A stretch of 64,000 bases of DNA from Bacteroidota bacterium (GTDB lineage Bacteria; Bacteroidota; Bacteroidia; NS11-12g; UBA955): positions 38,108 through 102,107 of the forward strand of contig JAQCBH010000006.1 in NCBI GenBank assembly GCA_027621365.1, written 5' to 3'. The translations under genes were made by a program, and so were the position numbers. Position 1 is the first letter of the stretch. Each line of letters opens with the position of its first letter. This document shows, in pieces, positions 52,321 to 60,618 of this stretch. The notes beneath the pieces are model-generated. The model had not been told where the DNA came from and searched no databases. It saw only the letters and a list, made by a program, of their open reading frames with translations.

Positions 52321-55300
52321 TCAATTTCCTCCTCCTGCTGGTTCAGGAGCAGGTGGAACTTCTTTTGCCTTTTGGCATTCATCCAATTGCAACTTCACCA
52401 ACTGAAGTTGCTTGGTCGCATCGGCCAATTGGCTTTTCAACTTGGCCGCTGCATCTTGAGAAGCCTTGAGCTGCAACTGCAAATCGCTGTTGCTAGATTG
52501 ACAGGTCTGAATAGTTTCTGCTTGGCTATCAATCTCAGCATTCAACTGGGCCAAGGTCTGTTTGAGTTTGGCAATCTCAGCCTTTGCCTCGTTCAAGGCA
52601 GCGTCTGAGTTGTTATTGCCCGCTTCTTTGAGCTGCTTTTCACAATCGGCCAATTTGGACTTCAACTCCTGAACGGCCTTGTTGCAGACTTCGTATTCGG
52701 CCATTACCGCATTGTACTGAGACTTAGCGGCGCTCAAATCGCTTTCCAACTGGCTCTTATCGGCTTTGAGTTTTTCATTCTCGGCTTCTAGGGCCGTGAT
52801 CTTCTTTTTGGCCGCTTCCAAATCGGAGCTGATTTGTTCACAGTCATCTTCTCCTGAGCAGTCGGCCAATTGGGCTTGAAGATCAGATACCTTCTTCTTC
52901 TCATTGGCCAAATCAGTCTGAGCCTTGCTCAACTGGGCTTCCAGATCGCTAACTTTCTTTTTGTAGGGTGCGCAATCCTCTACCGCTGCCAACTGGGCTT
53001 TCAAATCGCTCACCTGTTTCTTGTACGGTACACAATCTTCTACCGCCGCTAGCTGGGCTTTCAAGTCGCTTACCTGATTCTTGTACGGTGCACAATCTTC
53101 AACGGCTGCTAACTGGGCTTCCAATTGAGCTATTTTGGTTTTGTATGAGCTGCAATCTTCTCCTGAAGATGCCGCCAATTGAGCTTTCAAGGCGTCAATT
53201 TCCTTTTGTTTGGTATTGACCATCATCTCCAAATCGGCCGCCGTATTCTTTGCTTTGGCCAATTCTTCCTCGCAGAGTTGAGCTTTGGTCTTCCAGCCGT
53301 TCAATTCCGATTGCAGCGCTTTCAACTGGGCCTCAGTCTCGCTCAATTTCTTTTTGATGGGAGCGCAATCTTCAACCGGAACGGCCAGCTTCAATTTCAA
53401 GGCTTCTAATTCGCTCTTCAAGCGATCGCGCTCTGCCTCAACTGCTCCTAGAGACTTCAAGCATTCATCGCTGCGCTTTTGGCAAGCCGCCAAATCAGAA
53501 ACGGCGCGATCGCGTTCATTTTTCACTTTGGACAATTCAGCCGCCAAGTTTTGGTTTTTCTTCTGCTCTATGGCCAAGAAGCTATCCAAAAGACGCGTTT
53601 GCTCTTCACATCCAGAGCCTGAGACCTGCTTCAACCGATCCAGCTCAAACTGCAAACGATCGCGATCTTGCTCCAAGCCATCTGCCCTGTTTTTGGCTTC
53701 TTCCGCACTTATTTCGGCTTTTTTACGCTTGTCTTCTTCTTGAGCCAAGGCTTCATCGCAGCGTTTCTTCTCCTCCAACCACTGGTCTTGCAAATCCTTG
53801 TTGCGCTTTTGCTCTTTGGCCAATTCGGCCTCAACAACGGCCAATTTCTTTTTCGTGTCTTCCAACACACGATCCTCAACCGGATCAACCGGGCTAACAG
53901 GAGCCTCTTTGAACAGGGTATCACGAATGACCTTCACTGTTTCGATGCGGAGCGTATCAATGCGGTATTCACTGTTGGTGTAAACAGTGTCTCTGATGGT
54001 CTGTACGCGATCTACATAGACCGTATCGCACGTTTTGTTGGATTCAGTAGGATTCTGATCATAGGTGGGTTCTACATAGGACTCTTCATACCAAGGCAAG
54101 CAATCACCCAATTTGGAGCGAACCCCAAAATAGAAATTGGCCCCTCCCATGGTTTTGCCGGTTTGCCAGTTTTTGTAACCGACCAGATTGTCGCTTCCTA
54201 AGGTCAAGGGGCCTATTCGAACATAAGCTCCCACTTGGAGGTTCTGGTATTGATTGGTCAAACTAACAGGAAATCCGTATTCGAATCGCTCCGATTGATG
54301 GCGAGGAACCACGCTGAAATAGGAAGCACGGTGCAATCCGCTGGAGTTAACCGCCTTCAAATCTTGGGTCCAGTACGCTCCGATGTGCCAATGAAATGGA
54401 ACGTTTTCTCCTGACAATCCGTAACGCTGCAATCGCTTGTCAAACTGCATATTCAATGCAGCCGGAGTATAGCTAATGAACCCTGGCTCAGTCTCAGCAT
54501 TGTTGGCCACAAAGACCGTGTACCCCAACGTACTGAATCGCTCATCGGGACCGCTGATGAGAGTGGGCTGATACGTCAAACTACTACCCTGCCTGTTCAT
54601 CGTTTGAGACTCGCCGTCGTACCAAATCAAACCAAGGTCCGTGATGGAGGCACCAAACTTCCATTCATACTGCTGTTGTTCTTCCCAATCACAGGGGCTT
54701 AAAAAGTCAAATTTGCCAGCTGCATGGGGTCGGTATTCATACACAAAGCCCAAATCAACACCCATACCCGCTCCATAAGGAATTCGGAAATTTAGCCCCC
54801 AGGGCCCATCCAAAGTAGTGGAAGCTGAAGCATCATTCGTGTACTGCAATCGCATGCGAACATCTTGGGCATCGGCTGTTACGGAATTGCCCACTTGGGC
54901 CATGTTCAACAGATTCACGGCTGTTCCATTCAAGCTGGCGGCACCCATACCTATGATGAATTTCGGTGTCACACCCCAGCGATAAGCCCGCGTGCGCTGA
55001 GCCAAACTTCGGGCCGACCACCCATCTGACCAAGCACCAGACTCTCCACTGAAAGAGAAAAACCATTCTTGGTATTGATCGGTGTTGATGGAAAAAGCGC
55101 CCTGACTCAAAGAATTAAAATCGGTGATCGAACCGCCATTGCGCAGTAACAGGGCCCAATTTTCACTGACCCCGTTCAAACTCAAACCACTGACCGCCTT
55201 GACGCCAAATCCAAAGCTGGCTCGCGGCCCTAAAGGCAGAAAAAAGGACGGGCCATAAACCTCATTCATGGCATTCATTCGATGAAAACCATTACGAGGA

Positions 55301-55542
55301 TTGGGCGCATTCCACCTTTGATCCAAGTTCATATCAAACTCAGGGCTTAAGGCCAAACTCCCTCCCCACCAATTGAAGAAAGCCCGATTGCCCAGACTGC
55401 TTCGGGTCAATGCGGGGTTCAACGAATAGGCATAGGGCGTATTCAAATCACCCACGACCAAACCCATAGGATGTTGGGCCCAAACAGCCAAGGGTGACAA
55501 CAAAATCAAAGCTGCTGCAATAGCGATTCGTTTCATATTCAT
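52321..55542 (-). CDS. Outer-membrane barrel fused to long cysteine-rich coiled coil
   Basis: 1073 residues. Signal peptide (KRIAIAAALILLSPLAVWAQ), then about 460 residues resembling the PorP/DUF5723-type Bacteroidota barrels (NPALTRSSLGNRAFFNWWGG, YGAGMGVDLGFVYEYRP, QVGAYVRIGPLTLGSDNLVG). A linker of paired DTVYVDRVQTIRDTVY-type strands follows near 500-545. The last about 510 residues are an almost uninterrupted coiled coil with 16 cysteines, many as V/G-E-D-C, including three nearly identical 20-residue units at 809-868. It ends in a Pro/Gly tail (PPAPEPAGGGN). Where barrel proteins usually carry an OmpA-like domain, this one carries the coil. Function unknown; an envelope spacer or scaffold is an inference. 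An exact -7 box lies upstream. Confidence 0.82.
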   Translation of the reverse strand: MNMKRIAIAAALILLSPLAVWAQHPMGLVVGDLNTPYAYSLNPALTRSSLGNRAFFNWWGGSLALSPEFDMNLDQRWNAPNPRNGFHRMNAMNEVYGPSFFLPLGPRASFGFGVKAVSGLSLNGVSENWALLLRNGGSITDFNSLSQGAFSINTDQYQEWFFSFSGESGAWSDGWSARSLAQRTRAYRWGVTPKFIIGMGAASLNGTAVNLLNMAQVGNSVTADAQDVRMRLQYTNDASASTTLDGPWGLNFRIPYGAGMGVDLGFVYEYRPHAAGKFDFLSPCDWEEQQQYEWKFGASITDLGLIWYDGESQTMNRQGSSLTYQPTLISGPDERFSTLGYTVFVANNAETEPGFISYTPAALNMQFDKRLQRYGLSGENVPFHWHIGAYWTQDLKAVNSSGLHRASYFSVVPRHQSERFEYGFPVSLTNQYQNLQVGAYVRIGPLTLGSDNLVGYKNWQTGKTMGGANFYFGVRSKLGDCLPWYEESYVEPTYDQNPTESNKTCDTVYVDRVQTIRDTVYTNSEYRIDTLRIETVKVIRDTLFKEAPVSPVDPVEDRVLEDTKKKLAVVEAELAKEQKRNKDLQDQWLEEKKRCDEALAQEEDKRKKAEISAEEAKNRADGLEQDRDRLQFELDRLKQVSGSGCEEQTRLLDSFLAIEQKKNQNLAAELSKVKNERDRAVSDLAACQKRSDECLKSLGAVEAERDRLKSELEALKLKLAVPVEDCAPIKKKLSETEAQLKALQSELNGWKTKAQLCEEELAKAKNTAADLEMMVNTKQKEIDALKAQLAASSGEDCSSYKTKIAQLEAQLAAVEDCAPYKNQVSDLKAQLAAVEDCVPYKKQVSDLKAQLAAVEDCAPYKKKVSDLEAQLSKAQTDLANEKKKVSDLQAQLADCSGEDDCEQISSDLEAAKKKITALEAENEKLKADKSQLESDLSAAKSQYNAVMAEYEVCNKAVQELKSKLADCEKQLKEAGNNNSDAALNEAKAEIAKLKQTLAQLNAEIDSQAETIQTCQSSNSDLQLQLKASQDAAAKLKSQLADATKQLQLVKLQLDECQKAKEVPPAPEPAGGGN
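52939..53118 (-). repeat. Three tandem 60-base repeats in the coiled coil
   Basis: Units 53118-53059, 53058-52999 and 52998-52939 each encode AQLAAVEDCxPYKxxVSDLx; they differ in a few codons (A/V before the proline, N/K after the lysine). At the DNA level differences are mostly silent, showing a recent but not brand-new duplication. Copy-number change by recombination is possible. Confidence 0.93.
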
Positions 55543-55552
55543 AGTACAAGGC

Positions 55553-55560
55553 CAAAATTA
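55553..55560 (-). promoter_or_regulatory. -7 box of the barrel-coil gene
   Basis: On the minus strand TAATTTTG, exact consensus, 10 bases upstream of the ATG at 55542 and 16 before a second in-frame ATG at 55536. No well-placed -33 TTG. Confidence 0.5.
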
Positions 55561-55647
55561 ACAAATCTTGGGGCCGTTTAACCCTTGACCAACGATGTTT
55601 AACGACAAAAAACATGGGCTTGACCAATGGACGATTAATTTCGCAGC

Positions 55648-57396
55648 ATGTGGTCGTTTGTAAAACGGGTTTTGGTCAGTGCTTTGGGCACCTTTATAGG
55701 ACTGGGTTTATTGGCTTTGGTACTGGTCGGAATTGTCGCTGGCATTTCTTCTTCAGAAGACGAACCTGTTGATTTAGGCAACACGCCTCACATCTTGAGC
55801 ATTGATCTGAGTTCGGGCATCGCGGAACGCAACGAATCTGACCCTGTTTTGGATCTCATTTCCGACTCCAAAAATCAACCCTTGGGCATTTACCAATGGT
55901 CTTTGTTGTTGAAAAACGCGGCCAAAGACCCCAATATTTCGGGCTTGTGGTTGAACTGTGGCAATTATTCTGGCGGATGGGCCCAAGCCCGCGAATTCCG
56001 GGAGTTATTGAAGAACTTCAAAACCAGCGGGAAACCCATTTATGCCCACTCCTTCCTCTATTCCGAAGCAGGACTGTACATCGCCAGCGCGTCAAATGTT
56101 GTTTCCATCAATCCCAAAGGAATGGTTGAGTTCAACGGAATGGCTAGCCAAATCATCATGTACAAAGGCCTATTGGATAAAATGGGCATTGACGTACAAG
56201 TGTTCAAAGTTGGTCAATTCAAAGGAGCCGTCGAACCCTTTATAAACGAAGAGTTATCAGAACCCAACCGGGCTCAAATCAACCAATACCTCAGCGAGTT
56301 GTACAAAACCCAAATCCAAGACATGGCCCTCAGCCGTGGCCGAGATTTTGAGGAATTCTGGGCGTTGGCTATGTCGGGTAATACTCCCTTTCCCGAACAG
56401 GCCCGCCAACATGGATTGGTAGATACCTTGGAATACGAAGACCAAGCCAAAAAGCATTTTCAATCCCAATTGAAAGGTTCGAAAGACCAGCCTGAAATCA
56501 CGGCCTCCGACTATTGGAAGAGCTTTGACCACTACCATTATAGTGCTGACAAAATCGTCATTCTATACGCCGATGGAGACATCGTCATGGGAAAAGGAAG
56601 CAGCGACCAAATCGGCGACGAATCATTTGTCAAAGAAATTCGCGACTTGGCCCAAAACGAATCCATCAAAGCCGTCGTACTTCGCATCAATAGCCCTGGA
56701 GGAAGCAGCTTTGCCTCTGATTTGATTGCCCATGAATTGGCTGAATTGAAACGCAAAAAGCCCCTTATCGTCAGTTTTTCCAATGTCAGTGCAAGCGGCG
56801 GATATTACATATCTTGCATGGCTGATAGCATTTTTGCTCAACCGAATTCCATCACGGGTTCTATTGGCGTATTTGCATTGATACCCAACAGTTCCAAGTT
56901 GTACAAAGAGACCTTGGGCTTGTCGTATGAAACCGTTGAATTGGGCCAAGAATCGGTAATTATCCGACCCGACAAACCTCTGAGCCCTGGCCAACAAGCC
57001 TTGATGCAGCAAAGTGTAGATCGCATTTACGGAGACTTCACCCAGCGGGTATCTAAGGGACGAAATATTCCTCTTGACTCCATTCTAGCTTGGGCACAGG
57101 GACGTGTGTACGCAGGCACTGATGCCCTTCAATTGGGGTTGATCGATGGCTTTGGCGGTCTCGACAGAAGTATCCTTTCCGCTCAAAGAATGGCCAAACT
57201 CAAAGATTTTCAGATACAGGAATACCCCGTTAAAAAGTCTGTTCTTGAACTATTGATCGAAGGCGAAATGAATTCTTCTGTTCAATCCTACATGTGGTCC
57301 AAACTGGGCCTAGATGCTGATGTATTGAAAGATGCCACCTCGGTGCAGCACTTATTCGGCATACAATCTCGCCTTCCTTGGTCGATGCCAAATTGA
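55648..57396 (+). CDS. sppA: Signal peptide peptidase SppA, 67K type
   Basis: 582-residue membrane-anchored serine protease with two ClpP-like halves, degrading leftover signal peptides. N-terminal membrane helix (LGTFIGLGLLALVLVGIVAG), the catalytic lysine in KVGQFKGAVEPF in the first half, and the serine in FSNVSASGGYYISCMAD in the second. A TAATTTCG box (55636-55643; one mismatch) ends 4 bases before the ATG. Divergent from the barrel-coil gene. Confidence 0.95.
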   Translation: MWSFVKRVLVSALGTFIGLGLLALVLVGIVAGISSSEDEPVDLGNTPHILSIDLSSGIAERNESDPVLDLISDSKNQPLGIYQWSLLLKNAAKDPNISGLWLNCGNYSGGWAQAREFRELLKNFKTSGKPIYAHSFLYSEAGLYIASASNVVSINPKGMVEFNGMASQIIMYKGLLDKMGIDVQVFKVGQFKGAVEPFINEELSEPNRAQINQYLSELYKTQIQDMALSRGRDFEEFWALAMSGNTPFPEQARQHGLVDTLEYEDQAKKHFQSQLKGSKDQPEITASDYWKSFDHYHYSADKIVILYADGDIVMGKGSSDQIGDESFVKEIRDLAQNESIKAVVLRINSPGGSSFASDLIAHELAELKRKKPLIVSFSNVSASGGYYISCMADSIFAQPNSITGSIGVFALIPNSSKLYKETLGLSYETVELGQESVIIRPDKPLSPGQQALMQQSVDRIYGDFTQRVSKGRNIPLDSILAWAQGRVYAGTDALQLGLIDGFGGLDRSILSAQRMAKLKDFQIQEYPVKKSVLELLIEGEMNSSVQSYMWSKLGLDADVLKDATSVQHLFGIQSRLPWSMPN

Positions 57397-57455
57397 CCTT
57401 GGTCGACACGGAAACTTTTAATGTGCAAATAGTTTCCAGCAGCGTTTAAAATAAT

Positions 57456-57463
57456 TACCTTTG
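57456..57463 (+). promoter_or_regulatory. -7 box of the tetR-efflux operon
   Basis: TACCTTTG, exact consensus, ending 9 bases before the tetR ATG at 57473. Since all four genes follow tightly, this is probably the operon's promoter and the likely site of TetR autoregulation. Confidence 0.5.
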
Positions 57464-57472
57464 AGGCGCTTT

Positions 57473-58102
57473 ATGGAAGTAATGGCGCGAATACAGGCAA
57501 CGGCAGAACGGCTTTTCAATCGTTTTGGCATTCGCAGCGTCACAATGGATGATGTCGCCAAAGAAATTTCCATTTCCAAAAAAACGCTCTACAAACACTA
57601 TCCCGACAAGAATGAATTGGTGCGCAGTACCGTTCAAAAAATGCTGGACCGTATGTCCAAGCAATTCACGGTCATTCTCGCTAGCGAGCCCAACCCTATC
57701 CTTCAACTGCACGCGATCTCAAGATTCATGATCGACATGTTGGAACACATGAATCCCAGCATGATGTACGACTTGGAAAAATACCACAGGGATTGCTTTG
57801 ATCTCTTTGTGGAACACAGAGAGATGCATGCACTCCAAAACGCCATGAGCAACTTGGAGGCCGGAAAGTCGCAAGGCCTTTACAGAGAAGACTTGGACAA
57901 TGACATCATTGCTCGGGCTTTCTATGCCATGATGTTCAACCTTTTAGGTCCCCAAGAATCCTCTTACCAACACCAAGTTGAGAGCAAAAAGCAACTTGTC
58001 AATTCACTCATACAGTACCACCTTCATGGCATATGCACCGAAAAGGGCTTAGCCATGGTTCAATCCATCAATTGGAATCAGACAATCACCCATGAACAAT
58101 AA
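57473..58102 (+). CDS. TetR/AcrR-family regulator
   Basis: 209 residues. HTH at the N-terminus (IQATAERLFNRFGIRSVTMDDVAKEISISKKTLYKHYPDKNELV), followed by a ligand-binding helical bundle. It overlaps the tolC-like gene by 11 bases in another frame, so it almost certainly controls the efflux system that it leads. An alternative ATG three codons on is possible. Confidence 0.92.
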   Translation: MEVMARIQATAERLFNRFGIRSVTMDDVAKEISISKKTLYKHYPDKNELVRSTVQKMLDRMSKQFTVILASEPNPILQLHAISRFMIDMLEHMNPSMMYDLEKYHRDCFDLFVEHREMHALQNAMSNLEAGKSQGLYREDLDNDIIARAFYAMMFNLLGPQESSYQHQVESKKQLVNSLIQYHLHGICTEKGLAMVQSINWNQTITHEQ

Positions 58103-59438
58103 AATCTTCAGCTTCCTGGCCCTTTGTGGCCTAACCGGACTCGGTATGGCGCAAAGCAGCTTCAGTCTCGACGAAGCCATTGCCTATGGCAAATCGCACA
58201 ACACCGCCTACATGAATGCAGGCCATGATGTGGCCATCGCCCAAGAAACAGTCAATCAAACCTTGGCCATGGGCTTGCCCCAGATCTCTGCCTCTGGAAA
58301 TTACCAGCAGTACTTGACCGTACCTGGCTCTTGGATCAAGAATTCATTTTCCACTCAGCCCGGCGCTCCAGAATACATTTTTCTGCAGTTTCAGCAGGCC
58401 TATACTTCTTCAGCCAACCTATCGGTCAATCAATTGATTTTTGATGGAACCTATTTTGTTGGTTTAAAGGCCTCGAAAGAATTTGTCAATTTGAGTCAGC
58501 TTCAGGAAAATTTGAGTGAACAAAGCCTAAAATCTTCCATTACCAAAGCTTATATCTTGGTAGCCAGCCTTCAAAAGAACCAGGAATTCATTCAGGCCAA
58601 CAAAGCCAATATCAATCAAAGTTTGCTGGAAATGCGAGCCCTGAACAAAGAAGGATTCACCGAGACTTTGGACGTACAGCGCTTGGAATTGAATTACCGC
58701 AACATCGTTTTGCAAGAAGAGAAGCTCAACATGGGCATTGCCATGGCCTTGAATGCCCTCAAACTGCAAATGGGATACCCCATGAACGACGAGCTCAACA
58801 TCAGCCTCAATTTGGAACAATTGAACAGCAGCATGAGCAGCATCGATGCCGAACTCAACAACTTCAACCCAAGCACACGCCTGGAATACCAATTGTTGAA
58901 TCAAAGCATTTTGCTCAACGAAATGGACAAAAAGCGCTACCAAATGGGTTACATTCCTCAATTGGTCGGCTTTTACCAGCACCAAGAGACAACTCAGCGT
59001 CCAGAATTCAACTTTTTCCAGTCAAACCTGACTCCAAACAACAATTGGGTGCCCTCTAATGCCATTGGTTTGAGCATGCGTTTAACCCTGTTCGACGGAT
59101 TGAAAACGCCGGCCAAGCTCCGAGAAATCGATCATAAAATTGAAAAAGGCCAGAACGACCTGAGCCAGTTTCAAAATGCGGCATGGTTGCAGTATCAGAA
59201 CGCCAAACGCAGTTATGAATTGAACTTGACCCAAGCGGAAATCCAAAAAGAGAGTTTGGATTTGGCACAAGACATTTACAACAAATCCCTGCTGAAACTC
59301 AAAGAAGGCGTGGGCTCTTCACTGGAAGTGACTCAAGCTGAAACCGAATTAAAAGCGGCTCAAAACAATTATCTCAATGCCATTTACGACCTGGTTTTGT
59401 CCAAAGTCGACCTCAAAACTGCCTATGGCTCCCTTTAA
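58092..59438 (+). CDS. TolC-family outer-membrane efflux protein
   Basis: 448 residues with a signal peptide (NKIFSFLALCGLTGLGMAQ) and two OEP repeats (SFSLDEAIAYGKSHNTAYMNAG, then MGLPQISASGNYQQYL; second half with AIGLSMRLTLFDGLKTPAKLREID and LEVTQAETELKAAQNNYLNAIYDLV). Forms the trimeric outer-membrane channel of the pump. Overlaps tetR by 11 bases and ends 13 bases before the adaptor gene. Confidence 0.94.
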   Translation: MNNKIFSFLALCGLTGLGMAQSSFSLDEAIAYGKSHNTAYMNAGHDVAIAQETVNQTLAMGLPQISASGNYQQYLTVPGSWIKNSFSTQPGAPEYIFLQFQQAYTSSANLSVNQLIFDGTYFVGLKASKEFVNLSQLQENLSEQSLKSSITKAYILVASLQKNQEFIQANKANINQSLLEMRALNKEGFTETLDVQRLELNYRNIVLQEEKLNMGIAMALNALKLQMGYPMNDELNISLNLEQLNSSMSSIDAELNNFNPSTRLEYQLLNQSILLNEMDKKRYQMGYIPQLVGFYQHQETTQRPEFNFFQSNLTPNNNWVPSNAIGLSMRLTLFDGLKTPAKLREIDHKIEKGQNDLSQFQNAAWLQYQNAKRSYELNLTQAEIQKESLDLAQDIYNKSLLKLKEGVGSSLEVTQAETELKAAQNNYLNAIYDLVLSKVDLKTAYGSL

Positions 59439-59451
59439 ACTAGACCCATCC

Positions 59452-60615
59452 ATGAAGAAGATTGCGTATACCCTATTGGCCGCTGTGGCCATTGTTGCTT
59501 GTTCATCACCTGAAGGCAACTCACTCGAAGCAAAAAAGAAAGAACTGGAAGACTTGAACAAACAAATTGCGGAGCTCCAAACCCAAGCCAAAAACTTGGA
59601 GATGGAGATCCTCGAAATGGATAGTTCAGGCTCTACTGGTAAGTTGGTTGCTGTGCAAGCCTTGAGTTCCAGCTCATTTGAGAGCTATGTTAGTCTTGAA
59701 GGCGTTGTCGATGCCGAAGAAAGCACTCTAGCCACGGCTCAAGTACCCGGATTGATCACTCAAGTGTTGGTCAAAGCGGGACAGCGTGTCACCAAAGGTC
59801 AAACCTTGGCCCTGTTGGATCAGTCCACCTTGAACAAAAGCCGAATCGAACTCCAGCAAAAATTGGAATTTGCCACGACCGTTTTCGACAAGCAAGCCCG
59901 TTTGTGGAGCCAAGGAATTGGCACCGAGATCCAGTATTTGAACGCAAAAAACCAAAAGGAATCATTGGAAAACGCCTTGGAGACCATGAGCGCTCAAATG
60001 GATCTATACCGCATCAAATCTCCCATCAATGGCACAGTCGAAGTAGCCGATGTAAAAGTAGGTCAATCAGTAGCTCCAGGAATGCCCTTGTTCCGAGTTG
60101 TGAACTTGTCACGTTCCAAAGTGAAGGCTTCTGTATCCGAGAACTACAGCAACTTGATCAAACAAGGAGCCGAAGTTTACCTTCAATTCCCTGACTTGGG
60201 TACCGAATGGCACAAAGCCAATATTGACTTTGTTTCCAAATTCATCGACCCCTTGAATCGCACCTTTGGTGTGGAGATTTACTTGAAAGGAGCCAGCATT
60301 TCCCAACAAGTAAAACCCAATATGATCGCCAAGTTGCGCATTAGCGAGTACAAAAATGCCAAGGCCATTGCCGTTCCCTCAAACTGCATTCAATACAACG
60401 ACGAGACGGCATTCATTGTGACCGCCGAACAACAAGGCAATCAGGCCATTGCGAGAATTTGCTCGGTTACTACTGGCAAAAGCAGTGACGGTCTCACCGA
60501 GTTGATCAATGGTCAGTTTAGTGATTCCACTACCCTTTCAGAAGGAATGAAGGTTATTACGGCCGGTTTCCAAGAACTCAACGAAGGCCAATTCATCGAA
60601 ATCAGCAAGCGCTAA
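59452..60615 (+). CDS. RND efflux periplasmic adaptor (lipoprotein)
   Basis: 387 residues of the HlyD/AcrA type. Lipobox VACS near residue 18 attaches it to the inner membrane; a coiled-coil stretch follows (EAKKKELEDLNKQIAELQTQ), then biotinyl-lipoyl halves (ATAQVPGLITQVLVKAGQRV and YRIKSPINGTVEVADVKVGQSV) and a beta-barrel domain. Links the RND pump with the TolC channel. The ATG at 59452 is chosen for the lipoprotein signal; an upstream start would overlap tolC. Confidence 0.93.
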   Translation: MKKIAYTLLAAVAIVACSSPEGNSLEAKKKELEDLNKQIAELQTQAKNLEMEILEMDSSGSTGKLVAVQALSSSSFESYVSLEGVVDAEESTLATAQVPGLITQVLVKAGQRVTKGQTLALLDQSTLNKSRIELQQKLEFATTVFDKQARLWSQGIGTEIQYLNAKNQKESLENALETMSAQMDLYRIKSPINGTVEVADVKVGQSVAPGMPLFRVVNLSRSKVKASVSENYSNLIKQGAEVYLQFPDLGTEWHKANIDFVSKFIDPLNRTFGVEIYLKGASISQQVKPNMIAKLRISEYKNAKAIAVPSNCIQYNDETAFIVTAEQQGNQAIARICSVTTGKSSDGLTELINGQFSDSTTLSEGMKVITAGFQELNEGQFIEISKR

Positions 60616-60618
60616 CCC

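Noticed and set aside
53668..54201. 177-codon and other plus-strand open frames opposite the barrel-coil gene
   Set aside because: Leu/Phe-rich translations produced by the antisense of a Glu/Lys/Gln-rich coiled coil; not genes.
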